Source of the DNA: Amycolatopsis sp. MtRt-6 | GTDB taxonomy: Bacteria > Actinomycetota > Actinomycetes > Mycobacteriales > Pseudonocardiaceae | Reading direction: 5' to 3' | Assembly (NCBI RefSeq): GCF_017308975.1 | Contig: NZ_JADWPD010000006.1 | Location: 1-64,000, forward strand | DNA: 64,000 bases | In this document: positions 1 through 8,294 of the stretch, one piece after another | Layout: each line of letters opens with the position of its first letter | How positions within the stretch are numbered: the first letter of the stretch is position 1 | Position numbers and translations under genes: made by a program | The notes under the pieces: model-generated | The model's input: the letters and a program-made list of their open reading frames with translations, nothing else | Databases searched by the model: none | What the model was told of the DNA's origin: nothing

Positions 1-31
1 CCACATCGAGGGTGGCACCATAATTGATCAC

Positions 32-91
32 GTGGGGCCTCTGGAACCTCGGACTTGATCTTCGCAAATCCAGTCCTACCAGGGGCCCCAC
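32..91. other. Long imperfect hairpin at window edge
   Basis: Outer arms GTGGGGCCTCTGG (32-44) and CCAGGGGCCCCAC (79-91) pair over 13 bp with one mismatch, and an inner stem GGACT (51-55)/AGTCC (72-76) closes the loop. It resembles a structured RNA or terminator for a gene left of the window. It is not a canonical tRNA: no anticodon arm can be drawn. No coding sequence is seen in 1-126. Confidence 0.45.
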
Positions 92-126
92 GCCTTATCC
101 ACACACACCGCTACTGAGAAAACCTC

Positions 127-200
127 AATGTGGCCTTGGTTGCGTTGAACGCACCGAAGGCCACATTGGGTGCGTTGGACGCACCGAAGGCCACATTGGG
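127..200. repeat. REP-like repeat/terminator: 11-bp inverted repeat plus two 30-bp direct repeats
   Basis: AATGTGGCCTT (127-137) is the exact inverse of AAGGCCACATT at 157-167 and again at 187-197. Positions 141-170 and 171-200 are 30-bp direct repeats differing at one base. The inner GCGTT/AACGC parts also pair. It lies just past the stop of the leftward monooxygenase gene, where it could end transcription; the modular palindromic form suggests a dispersed intergenic repeat family. Confidence 0.6.
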
Positions 201-217
201 GCGCATGAGCCGGACCG

Positions 218-1675
218 TCAGCGAGCCGGAACCGCGGCCCGAAGCCGGTCCCGGAACTCAGCCACCAGCTCCTCGAGCCCCCGCGGCCCGCTCGCGGTGC
301 CGAAGACGTGGTAGTCCGGCCGCACCAGCGCCGAAGTCGCCCCGTACCGCGCCAGGAACGACCGCAGGACGTCGTCAGCCGGCTTCACCACGCGAGTCCC
401 CAGCGAGGCGAGGAACGGCGAGTCGTACTCCTCCGTGGTGAGCAGCACGAAGCCCGGACCGACGCCAGGCCCGTCCGGCACCACCACACCCGCCCCCGGG
501 CTCTCGTGCAACAGTCCGCCCGTGAGCGGCGCCGCCGGTTCAGGGCGCCCCGCGGGCTTCCCCCGCCGGTTCGCCAGCACCGTCTCGTCCCGCGAAGCGG
601 CCGCCGCCGGGTCCGTCACGCAGATCACCCGGCCCAGCTGGACCGACGCGAGGATCGCCTCCTTCGCCGCCTCCCGGCGTTCCGGCTCGTACGTGTCCAA
701 AATGGACTCGTCGGCCAGGTCGCCCAGTACCAGGTCCAGCTTCCACGCCAGGTTCGTGACGTCACGGACGCCGGAGCACATGCCCTGGCCGGCGAACGGC
801 GGCATCAGGTGCGCCGCGTCGCCCGCGAGCAGGACGTGCCCGACCCGCCACCGGTCCGCCCAGCGGGCCTGGAAGATGTACGTCGTGCTGCGCAGCAGCG
901 TGGCCGTTTCCGGGGTGACGCCGAACGGCGCCATCAGCCGCCACGCCGTCTCATCCTTGTTCAGTTCCGCCGGGCTTTCCCCGGGCAGCCGCATGAACTC
1001 CCAGCGACGGCGGCCGGGACCGCTGCCGACGAGCGTCGTCGGGCGGGCCGGGTCGCAGATCTGGACGTTCGTCGGCACGAACTCGCGCGGCTCGTTCAGC
1101 CGGACGTCGCAGAGCAGCCACTCGTACGAGAAGCCGAGGTCGGTCACCGGCACGTCGAGGTGCTCGCGGACGAAGCTGTTCGCGCCGTCGCAGCCCACGA
1201 CCCACCGGGCCGAGATCGTCCGCGGCACGTCGTCTTCGTCGACGGCGGTCACCTCGACGCCCGATTCGCCGTCGGCGATGGCCACCACCTCGTACCCGCG
1301 CAGGACAGTGAGCCCGGAGAGGGCCTCTGCCCGGGCCGCGAGCAGCTCCTCCAGCGCCGGCTGGTGCATCGTGTTCGCGTCCGGCCAGCCGTACCGGCCG
1401 GTGGTCGAGAAGGCGATGTCCAGCAGCGTCCGGCCGTCGGCGGTCTGCCACTGGTAGCCGTTGGCCGGCTCGGTGATCCCGGCGAGGTCGCCGCCGATGC
1501 CGGTGGCGGCCAGCAGCCGGGCGGTCTCGCCGTCGAAGCTGGTCGCCCGGGGCAGCCGGTACGGCCGGGGCCGGCGTTCGAGCACCGTCACCCGCCGGCC
1601 GCGCTGCGCCAGCAGCACCGACAGCGTCGCGCCGATCGGGCCGTTGCCGACGACGACGACGTCCGTGTCCGTCAC
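218..1675 (-). CDS. rif19: FAD-dependent aromatic monooxygenase (Rif19-like)
   Basis: The 485-residue product is a PHBH/MhpA-type flavoprotein hydroxylase. The Rossmann FAD motif GNGPIG lies at about residues 10-15, the DG motif GCDGANS at 161-167, and the GD motif GDAAHLMPPFAGQG at about 285-298. Such enzymes use NAD(P)H and O2 to hydroxylate aromatic or polyketide substrates. The GTG start at 1675 was chosen because it overlaps the stop of the upstream acyltransferase gene (GTGA), implying translational coupling; an upstream in-frame ATG at 1759 would overlap that gene by 88 bp. It is the last gene of a leftward operon with rif20, rifR and a P450. The symbol rests on its place in the rifamycin cluster; its exact step is not evident from sequence. 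Confidence 0.85.
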   Translation of the reverse strand: MTDTDVVVVGNGPIGATLSVLLAQRGRRVTVLERRPRPYRLPRATSFDGETARLLAATGIGGDLAGITEPANGYQWQTADGRTLLDIAFSTTGRYGWPDANTMHQPALEELLAARAEALSGLTVLRGYEVVAIADGESGVEVTAVDEDDVPRTISARWVVGCDGANSFVREHLDVPVTDLGFSYEWLLCDVRLNEPREFVPTNVQICDPARPTTLVGSGPGRRRWEFMRLPGESPAELNKDETAWRLMAPFGVTPETATLLRSTTYIFQARWADRWRVGHVLLAGDAAHLMPPFAGQGMCSGVRDVTNLAWKLDLVLGDLADESILDTYEPERREAAKEAILASVQLGRVICVTDPAAAASRDETVLANRRGKPAGRPEPAAPLTGGLLHESPGAGVVVPDGPGVGPGFVLLTTEEYDSPFLASLGTRVVKPADDVLRSFLARYGATSALVRPDYHVFGTASGPRGLEELVAEFRDRLRAAVPAR

Positions 1676-2877
1676 GGGAGCTCGTTCCGCAGCACGTGGC
1701 TCACCCGATCGCGCACGCAGGCGACGCGGCCGGGCAGCGACGGATCGCCTTCGGGCCACACCAGGTCGATCCCGACCCGGCCGCCGAAGGTGCTCAGCAC
1801 GTAGCCGCCGAGGGCGAGGGTCTCACGCATCCGGGACGCGGAGTGCAGGTTGGTCAGCCGCAGCCCGGCCGGCGTGCGCATCGGCGGCGCCACGCCCCAG
1901 TTCATGATGCTGACCACGGCGAGGGCCAGCTTCGGGTCCCACGGCTTCGCGGCGGCGGGCCGCGAGAACATGTCCAGGATGCTGCGCTGCACGGAGCCGT
2001 CGGCCAGGCCGGCCCGCAGCTCGTCGCCGATCGCCCGGCCGATCACCACGGCGTCGGGCGCCGTCCCGGGGGACACCTTGAACCCGACGCCGCCGAGCAC
2101 GTTCGTGCCCTCGGTCGCGCCGACCGGCGGAGCGAGCCGGCTGCGCAGGTTCACCGAGTACCGGTACACCAGGTCGGTCAGCGGCATGTCACGCAGCTCG
2201 GCCTCGGCGAGCAGGATCGCGCCCGACACCAGGCCGTTGATCGTCACCTTCTCGCGGTGCCCGAGATCCGCCAGCGCCGTCGTTTCGGCCTCGGTCAGGC
2301 GGTGCTGGACGACGTGGCGGACGACCGGTTCCGCGGGGGACACCGCCGGCGGCGGCCCGGCGGGCGGCGGACCGTCGGCGTGGATGCCCCGCTCGGCGAG
2401 CAGGTCCTCGAGCGACCGGGGGAACGGCTGCCGGGGCAGGTCGACGGGCACGCCTTCGACGATGTCGGTGTAGCACGACCAGAGCGTCGAGAGGATCGCC
2501 GTGGCGTGGTGCGCGTCCCCGACGCTGTGCTGAAGCGCGAAGCAGACACTGGCCTCGTCGCCGTCGCGGACGACGTTGAGCGCGCTCAGCGCCCGGCTCT
2601 GGTCGAGGTCCAGCCCGGACAGGGGCCGGCCCGGGTCACCGTCGGCGAACCGGATCTCCGGCCGCGCGCCGGACTCGGCCAGCACGACGCCGTCTTCGGT
2701 GACCTCCACCCGGGCCGCGAGGTGCGGGTAGGCGCGGTACACCGCTTCGAACGCGGTGGTCAGCGCTTCGGGATCCAGCCGGCCGGTCGCGCGCACCGTG
2801 TAACCGATGTACGCCTCCTTGACGGCGTGGATCCGTTCGCTGGGCGCCAACGCACGCCGGACACCAGCTCGCGTCAC
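1672..2877 (-). CDS. rif20: PapA5-like O-acyltransferase (Rif20, rifamycin C25 O-acetylation)
   Basis: The 401-residue protein belongs to the condensation-domain/PapA5 acyltransferase superfamily. The catalytic HxxxD motif reads HSVGD at residues 117-121. Rif20 in Amycolatopsis mediterranei is known to acetylate the C25 hydroxyl of the ansa chain; that assignment is carried over by context and family. The GTG start at 2877 has a strong ribosome site GGAGGA 5 nt upstream and lies 22 nt after the rifR stop. Its stop overlaps the start of the downstream monooxygenase gene. Confidence 0.85.
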   Translation of the reverse strand: MTRAGVRRALAPSERIHAVKEAYIGYTVRATGRLDPEALTTAFEAVYRAYPHLAARVEVTEDGVVLAESGARPEIRFADGDPGRPLSGLDLDQSRALSALNVVRDGDEASVCFALQHSVGDAHHATAILSTLWSCYTDIVEGVPVDLPRQPFPRSLEDLLAERGIHADGPPPAGPPPAVSPAEPVVRHVVQHRLTEAETTALADLGHREKVTINGLVSGAILLAEAELRDMPLTDLVYRYSVNLRSRLAPPVGATEGTNVLGGVGFKVSPGTAPDAVVIGRAIGDELRAGLADGSVQRSILDMFSRPAAAKPWDPKLALAVVSIMNWGVAPPMRTPAGLRLTNLHSASRMRETLALGGYVLSTFGGRVGIDLVWPEGDPSLPGRVACVRDRVSHVLRNELP

Positions 2878-2899
2878 GAGTTCCTCCAGAGCGTCGCGG

Positions 2900-3649
2900 T
2901 CACGGCCGGCTCAGTGCGGTGCCGGCCAGTTTTTCGGTCATCGTCGCGATCATCGGGGCGGCCTGCTCGACCAGGAAGAAGTGGCCGCCCGGCAGCACGT
3001 GCAGCTCGGCCGGCCCGGTCGTGTGCTCCGCCCAGGCGCGGGCTTCGCCGACGGACACGCGCGGGTCGCGGTCGCCGGTGAACGCCGTGACCGGGCAGGC
3101 CAGCCGCCGTCCGGGTTCGTGCCGGTACGACTCGACCGCCCGGTAGTCGCCGCGGATGGCGGGCATGATCATCGCCAGCAGCTCGGGGTCGGCCAGCATG
3201 GCCGCGTCGGAACCGCCCAGCTTCCGCAGCTCGGCCACGAGCCGCTCGTCGGAGACACCGCGAAGGTCGTCTTCGCGGTAGCGCGACGGCGCCCGGCGGC
3301 CGGAGACGAACAGGTGCGCGGGTGCGGGCAGCCGCAGCGCGAGCTCGTAGCCGATGATCGCGCCCATGCTGTGGCCGAACAGCGCCAGCGGCCGGTCGTC
3401 GAACGGGCGCAGCACGGCCAGGATCCGCTCCGCCAGCTCGGTGATGCTGCCGACGGGCGGCTCGTGCCGCCGGTCCTGGCGCCCCGGGTACTGCACCGCC
3501 AGCACCTCGACCGCGGGCGCCAGCGCCTTGGCCAGCGGGAAGAAGAAGCTGGCCGAGCCGCCGGCGTGCGGCAGGCACACCAAGCGGACAGCGGCGTCCG
3601 GGGCCCGCTCGAAACGGCGCAACCACTTCTCGGCGTCGGGTCGGAGCAC
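2900..3649 (-). CDS. rifR: Type II thioesterase RifR
   Basis: The 249-residue alpha/beta hydrolase is an editing thioesterase that removes stalled or wrong acyl groups from carrier proteins of the rifamycin PKS. The nucleophile elbow GHSMG places Ser at 94, the same number as in characterised RifR. The acid lies in GDRDPRV (Asp193/195) and the base in PGGHFFL (His223). The N-terminal LVCLPHAGGSASFF motif is typical of the family. The start is GTG. It sits between a P450 and rif20 in the leftward operon. Confidence 0.92.
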   Translation of the reverse strand: MLRPDAEKWLRRFERAPDAAVRLVCLPHAGGSASFFFPLAKALAPAVEVLAVQYPGRQDRRHEPPVGSITELAERILAVLRPFDDRPLALFGHSMGAIIGYELALRLPAPAHLFVSGRRAPSRYREDDLRGVSDERLVAELRKLGGSDAAMLADPELLAMIMPAIRGDYRAVESYRHEPGRRLACPVTAFTGDRDPRVSVGEARAWAEHTTGPAELHVLPGGHFFLVEQAAPMIATMTEKLAGTALSRP

Positions 3650-3680
3650 GAGCGGACTGCCTTTCGCGGTTTCCCCGCGC

Positions 3681-4949
3681 TCAGGCGAGGTTGAGGGGGA
3701 GGGTCTTGGTCCGGGTGAACGCGGGCCGCAGGATCCACGGGAGCTCGTCCCGCGGCACGGCCAGCGACAGGTTCGGGAACCGGGTGAACAGCGCGTGCAG
3801 CGCCACCTCGGCCTCCTGGTAGGCCAGGTGCTGGCCCAGGCAGCGGTGGATGCCCTTGCCGAAGGACAGGTGCGTCTCGTTGGCCACGGTCAGCCGGTCG
3901 ACGATCAGCTTGTCCGGCTCCGGGAACTTGCGCGGGTCGGTGTTGGCCGCCAGCAGCAGCGGCGCGACCGGCGCGCCCCGCGGGATCGTGACGCCACCCA
4001 GCTCGACGTCTTCCGACGGGAACCGCACCTGCGTGAACTGCAGGGGCCCCAGCCGCTGCAGTTCCCGGACGGCCTGTGCCCACAGGGACGGGTCGGCCTT
4101 CAGCCGCGCGAGCTGCTCGGGGTGTTCGAGCAGGAAGAGCACGGAGTTGCCGATCAGGTAGGTCGTCGTCTGGTGCCCGGCGGTGACGAGGCTGAACAGG
4201 ATGCCGACGATCTCGTCGTCGGAGACGCGCGAGGGGTCTTCGGCCTGCGCCTGCACGAGCGCGGTGACCAGGTCGTCCTTCGGTTCGACGCGCCGGCGGG
4301 CCATCAGCTCCCGCGAGAGGGCGATGCACTTGCGCAGGGCGGGCGGGATGTTCGGGGCGTCCATGGTCGCCATCGCGTTGCCCCAGGCGTGCCAGTCGGC
4401 GCGGTCCTCCTCGTCGATGCCGACGAGCTCGCAGATCACCGTGACCGGCAGCGGGAAGCAGAACTCCTCGACCAGGTCGACCGGCGAGCCGTCGGAGCTC
4501 TGGGCGACCATCCGGTCGATCAGGTCCTCGGTGATCTTCTCGACGCGGGGCCGCAGCGCGTTGACGCGGCGCGCGGTCAGCAGGTAGGAGACCAGCTTGC
4601 GCAGCCGCGTGTGCTCCTCGCCGTCGGCGGAGTTGAGCTTGTTGGCCATCCACGGGATCAGGTCCTCGGGGAAGTTCATCCGCTTGAAGATGCCGTCGCG
4701 GATGTCGGCCATCGGCGAGTCCGCCGGCGGGTTCGTCAGGAACCGCGGATCGGTGAGCACCTGCAGCACGTCGTCGTAGCGGGTGGCCAGCCACATGTCC
4801 GGCCCGCCCATCATGGTGCCGAGGTTCAGCGTCCCGTGCCCGGCCAAGGGTTCTTCGCGCAACCGCGCGTACCAGCCGAACGGGTCGGCGACGACCTCCG
4901 GCGACAGCAGGTCGACCGGTTCGGCCTTCGGCCCGGCAGTGGCGGTCAT
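3681..4949 (-). CDS. Cytochrome P450 (rifamycin tailoring, CYP107-like)
   Basis: The 422-residue soluble bacterial P450 has the I-helix oxygen-binding motif AGHQTTT, the K-helix ExxR (ELQR) and the heme-ligand loop FGKGIHRCLG near residue 355. It heads the leftward operon P450-rifR-rif20-rif19 and is divergent from rif15A, sharing the regulated intergenic region 4950-5147. Two P450s flank the rif15 pair in this window; I assign the one next to rifJ to rif16 and regard this one as the rif13-type enzyme, but sequence alone cannot settle which acts with Rif15. Substrate is inferred to be a rifamycin intermediate. Confidence 0.9.
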   Translation of the reverse strand: MTATAGPKAEPVDLLSPEVVADPFGWYARLREEPLAGHGTLNLGTMMGGPDMWLATRYDDVLQVLTDPRFLTNPPADSPMADIRDGIFKRMNFPEDLIPWMANKLNSADGEEHTRLRKLVSYLLTARRVNALRPRVEKITEDLIDRMVAQSSDGSPVDLVEEFCFPLPVTVICELVGIDEEDRADWHAWGNAMATMDAPNIPPALRKCIALSRELMARRRVEPKDDLVTALVQAQAEDPSRVSDDEIVGILFSLVTAGHQTTTYLIGNSVLFLLEHPEQLARLKADPSLWAQAVRELQRLGPLQFTQVRFPSEDVELGGVTIPRGAPVAPLLLAANTDPRKFPEPDKLIVDRLTVANETHLSFGKGIHRCLGQHLAYQEAEVALHALFTRFPNLSLAVPRDELPWILRPAFTRTKTLPLNLA

Positions 4950-4981
4950 GGACCTCCCCTTTCCTGGTGGCGGACGTTCGG

Positions 4982-5025
4982 AGCGTAGGAAAGGCCCGGC
5001 CCGTTGACATCCCCCAACCTGACAG
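4982..5025 (-). promoter_or_regulatory. Leftward rif operon promoter with 18-bp activator box
   Basis: Read on the minus strand, the box CTGTCAGGTTGGGGGATG (5025-5008) is followed after 20 nt by a -10-like TACGCT (4987-4982). The same box recurs at 5064-5081, 8171-8188 and, weaker, 8212-8229, always 20-21 nt before a -10-like hexamer. The spacing suits an activator overlapping the -35 region. RifZ is the obvious candidate (inference). Confidence 0.65.
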
Positions 5026-5063
5026 TGCTCGGTTTGTCCTCTGTGGACAATGGCGGTCCGGCG

Positions 5064-5108
5064 CTATCAGGTCGGGGGATGCCCGGCGGCCCGCGCACGA
5101 CCTAGCCT
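5064..5108 (+). promoter_or_regulatory. rif15A promoter with 18-bp activator box
   Basis: The box CTATCAGGTCGGGGGATG at 5064-5081 is followed after 21 nt by the -10-like TAGCCT (5103-5108), about 40 nt ahead of the rif15A ATG. It forms an inverted pair with the box at 5008-5025, matching it at 16 of 18 positions. Confidence 0.65.
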
Positions 5109-5147
5109 GCGACAGGACTCGTGCCCGCAGCGACCGAGGAAGCGCGA

Positions 5148-5843
5148 ATGCTGACGACAGAAGAGACGATAAAAGGCCTGTTCGCCAGGTTGACCGGGGA
5201 CGACAAGCACCTGGCGGCCGCGACATCCACGCTGGACGTCCTCTGGGTGCTCTACGACCGCGTGCTGAACGTGTCGCCGGAGAACATCGACGACCCCGGC
5301 CGGGACCGGTTCTACCTGTCCAAGGGCCACGGGCCGATGGCGTACTACACGATGCTCGCCGCGAAGGGCTTCATCGAACCGGAAACCCTGGACACCTGGC
5401 GGACGTTCGGCTCGCCGCTCGGCATGCACCCGGACCGCAACCTGGCGCCCGGCGTGGAGATCAGCGCCGGCTCCCTCGGGCACGGGCTCCCGCTCGGGGT
5501 GGGCACCACGCTCGCGCTGCGCGCGCAGGGCCACCACGACGCCCGGGTGTTCGTGCTGCTGGGCGACGGCGAGTTCGACGAAGGCAGCAACCACGAGACG
5601 ATGGCGATCGCCGGCCGCCTCGGGCTCGACCGCCTCACCGCGATCGTCATCGACAACAAGACGGCGAGCCTCGGCTGGCCGGGCGGGATCGCCGCCCGCT
5701 TCGCCGGCGAGGACTGGCGGGCGAGCACGGTGAACGGCCGTGACCACGACGCGCTGTACGAAGCACTCACCAGGGAGCCCGACGGACGGCCGCAGGTCGT
5801 CGTGGCGGAGATCCTCCCGTTCGCGGAAGGGAGCGCGGCATGA
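5148..5843 (+). CDS. rif15a: Transketolase N-terminal subunit Rif15A
   Basis: The 231-residue protein corresponds to the thiamine-diphosphate-binding half of transketolase. The ThDP/Mg motif starts GDGEFDEGSN and ends in the conserved Asn of VIDNK; GSLGHGLPLGVG and SKGHGP are typical of the family. The Rif15A/B pair is reported to transfer a two-carbon ketol unit from a sugar onto rifamycin S, giving rifamycin L on the way to rifamycin B. I chose ATG 5148 because GAGGA lies just upstream; GTG 5121 is an in-frame alternative. Its TGA overlaps the rif15B ATG (ATGA), so a stoichiometric complex is expected. Confidence 0.92.
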   Translation: MLTTEETIKGLFARLTGDDKHLAAATSTLDVLWVLYDRVLNVSPENIDDPGRDRFYLSKGHGPMAYYTMLAAKGFIEPETLDTWRTFGSPLGMHPDRNLAPGVEISAGSLGHGLPLGVGTTLALRAQGHHDARVFVLLGDGEFDEGSNHETMAIAGRLGLDRLTAIVIDNKTASLGWPGGIAARFAGEDWRASTVNGRDHDALYEALTREPDGRPQVVVAEILPFAEGSAA

Positions 5844-6751
5844 CCGCCCAGCTGACCAGGAAGCAGATGCGGACCGTCTGGGCCGAGACCGTGGTCGAGT
5901 CGCTCGACGCGGACCCCCGGCTGGTCGTGCTGACCGCGGACATCTCGTCGTGGTTCTTCTGGGAAGCCAAGAAGGAGCACCCGGACCGGGTGGTCAACCT
6001 CGGCATCCGCGAGCAGGCGATGATCGACATCGCCGGCGGCTTCGCGCTGGCCGGGATGCGGCCGATGGTGCACACCTACGGGCCGTTCCTGATCGAGCGG
6101 CCCTTCGAGCAGATCAAGATCGGCCTCGGCCACCAGGACGTCGGCGCGGTGCTGGTCAGCGTCGGCGCCTCCTACGACGACCCGTCGTGGGGCCGCACCC
6201 ACCAGGCCCCCGGCGACGTGGCGCTGCTCGACACGCTGCCGGGCTGGACGGTGCACGTGCCGGGCCACGAGGACGAGGTCGCCCCGCTGCTGCGCCAGGC
6301 GATCGCCGGCGACGGGCGGGTCTACGTCCGCCTGTCCGAGCGGGCCAACGCCGAGGCGGTCCCGGTGTCCGACGGCTTCACCGTGCTGCGCCGCGGCGGC
6401 CGGGGCGTGGTGCTCGCGGTGGGCCCGGTGCTGGACCAGGTGCTCGCGGCGACGGAGACGCTGGACGTCACGGTGCTGTACGCGTCGACGATCCGCCCGT
6501 TCGACCACGCGGGCCTGCGCGACGCGGTGGCCGCGGCACGGCCGGACGTGGCGCTGGTCGAGCCGTACCTGCGCGGCACCTCGGCGTTCGAGGTGGGCGA
6601 GGCCCTCGCCGACGTCCCCCACCGGCTGCGCTCCTTCGGCACCTGGCGCGACCGCGAGGCCCGGGTGTACGGCACGGCCGAGGAGCACGACCGGTTGCTG
6701 GGTGTGGACGCGGCGAGCCTGGCCGCGTCGATCGGGGACTTCATCGGCTGA
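5840..6751 (+). CDS. rif15b: Transketolase C-terminal subunit Rif15B
   Basis: The 303-residue partner of Rif15A carries the pyrimidine-binding and C-terminal transketolase domains. The stretch LGIREQAMIDIAGGFALAG contains the conserved catalytic Glu of the ThDP-activating site, and the C-terminal half has VEPYLRGTSAFEVGEAL. Splitting transketolase into two ORFs is common in secondary metabolism. Start and upstream stop overlap (ATGA). A strong terminator follows and separates it from the convergent P450 gene. Confidence 0.92.
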   Translation: MTAQLTRKQMRTVWAETVVESLDADPRLVVLTADISSWFFWEAKKEHPDRVVNLGIREQAMIDIAGGFALAGMRPMVHTYGPFLIERPFEQIKIGLGHQDVGAVLVSVGASYDDPSWGRTHQAPGDVALLDTLPGWTVHVPGHEDEVAPLLRQAIAGDGRVYVRLSERANAEAVPVSDGFTVLRRGGRGVVLAVGPVLDQVLAATETLDVTVLYASTIRPFDHAGLRDAVAAARPDVALVEPYLRGTSAFEVGEALADVPHRLRSFGTWRDREARVYGTAEEHDRLLGVDAASLAASIGDFIG

Positions 6752-6756
6752 CCGCA

Positions 6757-6803
6757 TGCCGAAAGGGCCGGCCCGGATGAACTCCGGACCGGCCCTTTCG
6801 GCA
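6757..6803. terminator. Bidirectional terminator between rif15B and P450
   Basis: TGCCGAAAGGGCCGG (6757-6771) pairs with CCGGCCCTTTCGGCA (6789-6803), a perfect 15-bp stem. It lies between two convergent genes and can serve both. Confidence 0.85.
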
Positions 6804-6826
6804 CGCAGCATGCAGTAGTAACAAGG

Positions 6827-8086
6827 TCAGGGCGCGTCCCAGACGACCGGCAGCGTGTGCACCCCGAAGGTCAGCATGTCGTTGCGCAAGGTGACTTCCT
6901 CCGGCGGCACGGCGAGGCGGAGCCCGGGCAGCCGGCGCAGTAGCTCGGGGTAGCCGATCTGCAGTTCCATCCGGGCTAGCTGCTGGCCGAGGCACTGGTG
7001 CACGCCGTGGCCGAAGGCCAGGTGCGGGCCGCGGGCCCGCGTCACGTCCAGCTCCTGCGGGTCCTGCCAGTGCTGCGCGTCGCGGTTGGTGGCCAGCACG
7101 GAGACCACCACCGTCGAGCCGGCCGGGATCTGCTCGCCGCCGAACTCCAGGTCTTCCGTGGCGAACCGGAAGAGGCCCGGGTTGATCACCGACAGGTAGC
7201 GCAGCATCTCTTCGACGGCGTCCTCGGTGCGGGACGGGTCGTCGCGCAGCGCGGCGAGCTGGTCCGGGCGCTGCAGCAGCACGAAGATGCCCAGTCCCAG
7301 CATGCTCGCCGTGGTGTCGTAGCCGGCGAGGAGCAGCAGGTTGGCGATGTTGACGAGCTCGTCGTCGGTGAGCGCGGGGTCGGCCCCCGCGTGGTGGATC
7401 AGGCCGGAGAGCAGGTCGTCGGCGGGGTCGGCGCGCTTCTCGTCGATCAGCCGCTGGATGAAGGCGCGCAGGGCCTCGAAGTTCTCCATGCCCTCCTTGA
7501 CCGGCAGATCCATCCTCAGCAGCAGCTTCGCGCGTTCCTGGAACTCCCCGCGGTCCGCGTAGGGCACCCCGAGCAGCTCGCAGATCATCAGCGACGGGAC
7601 CGGGAAGGCGAAGTCGGCCATCAGGTCGGCGGTGTTCCCCTTGGCCAGCATGGCGTCCAGCTGCCCGGCGACGATCTCCTCGATCCGGGCGCCGAGCTCG
7701 CGGATCCGGCGGACGGTGAACTGCCCGGTGAGCAGCTTGCGGTACCGGGTGTGCTCGGGGGGATCCATGTTGATGAACGACCCGGCGCGCGCCTTGTCGT
7801 TGCGCAGCCGGTCCCGGACCTCTTCGGGCAGCTCCTTGAACCGGGGGTGGTAGCTGAACCGGTCGGAGGAGAACCGCGGGTCGGACAGCACCGCGCGGGC
7901 CTCGTCGAAGCCGGACACCAGCCAGAACAGGTCGCCGCCTGCCAGCTGCGCCCTGACGATCGGGCCCTGGCCGGCCGCCGCCACCAGGGCGGCGGGCACG
8001 GAGAAGGGGTCCTCGCGCCGGACGTACTGCTCGGGAAGGGGCGAGCGCATCGATTCGTTGCCGGACTCGGTCACCTTGGTCGTCAC
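6827..8086 (-). CDS. rif16: Cytochrome P450 (Rif16-like, CYP105-type)
   Basis: The 419-residue P450 has the I-helix motif LAGYDTTAS, the ExxR of EEMLRYL, and the heme loop FGHGVHQCLGQQLAR near residue 360. Rif16 oxidises rifamycin L to rifamycin B after Rif15. I assign the symbol because this gene lies between rif15B and rifJ; the P450 at 3681-4949 is the alternative. It is transcribed alone leftward from a promoter with the shared 18-bp box and converges on rif15B across a terminator. Confidence 0.85.
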   Translation of the reverse strand: MTTKVTESGNESMRSPLPEQYVRREDPFSVPAALVAAAGQGPIVRAQLAGGDLFWLVSGFDEARAVLSDPRFSSDRFSYHPRFKELPEEVRDRLRNDKARAGSFINMDPPEHTRYRKLLTGQFTVRRIRELGARIEEIVAGQLDAMLAKGNTADLMADFAFPVPSLMICELLGVPYADRGEFQERAKLLLRMDLPVKEGMENFEALRAFIQRLIDEKRADPADDLLSGLIHHAGADPALTDDELVNIANLLLLAGYDTTASMLGLGIFVLLQRPDQLAALRDDPSRTEDAVEEMLRYLSVINPGLFRFATEDLEFGGEQIPAGSTVVVSVLATNRDAQHWQDPQELDVTRARGPHLAFGHGVHQCLGQQLARMELQIGYPELLRRLPGLRLAVPPEEVTLRNDMLTFGVHTLPVVWDAP

Positions 8087-8143
8087 TGCGGCGGAACTCC
8101 ATTCCCGATAGCGCGCGGCCCGCGACTGGCCTGGTCAGTCCGG

Positions 8144-8188
8144 AGCCTAGGCACGGCGCCGCGGGCCGGGCATCCCTCGGTCTGATAG
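8144..8188 (-). promoter_or_regulatory. Promoter of leftward P450 with 18-bp activator box
   Basis: On the minus strand CTATCAGACCGAGGGATG (8188-8171) precedes the -10-like TAGGCT (8149-8144) by 21 nt, repeating the geometry seen in front of the other rif transcription units. Confidence 0.65.
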
Positions 8189-8211
8189 GTCTGCGCGGCC
8201 GGGGAAGGCGA

Positions 8212-8255
8212 CTATCAAGGTAAGGGTGGTCCGGTGTGGACGGCGCCGACAGCAT
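8212..8255 (+). promoter_or_regulatory. rifJ promoter with degenerate activator box
   Basis: CTATCAAGGTAAGGGTGG at 8212-8229 keeps the CTATCA and GGG parts of the box but ends GTGG instead of GATG. After 20 nt comes CAGCAT (8250-8255), a weaker -10. The spacing matches the other three sites. Confidence 0.45.
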
Positions 8256-8294
8256 GGGGTGGTCCGACTGGCCCAACGCCGAATGAGGTGTCCC

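Noticed and set aside
32..91. tRNA-like fold at the window edge
   Set aside because: The T-loop-like TTCGCAAATCC tempted, but acceptor and anticodon arms cannot both be drawn and no CCA or anticodon fits.
141..200. Two 30-bp direct repeats as a CRISPR array
   Set aside because: The repeats are immediately adjacent with no spacer, only two copies exist, and no cas genes are nearby.
308..1804. Plus-strand 498-codon frame opposite the FAD monooxygenase
   Set aside because: Arg/Gln/Val-rich shadow of the real minus-strand gene with no motif.
3169..5226. Minus-strand 685-codon frame across rifR and the P450
   Set aside because: It is a shadow frame: the overlapping P450 and thioesterase frames carry intact catalytic motifs, whereas this one has none.
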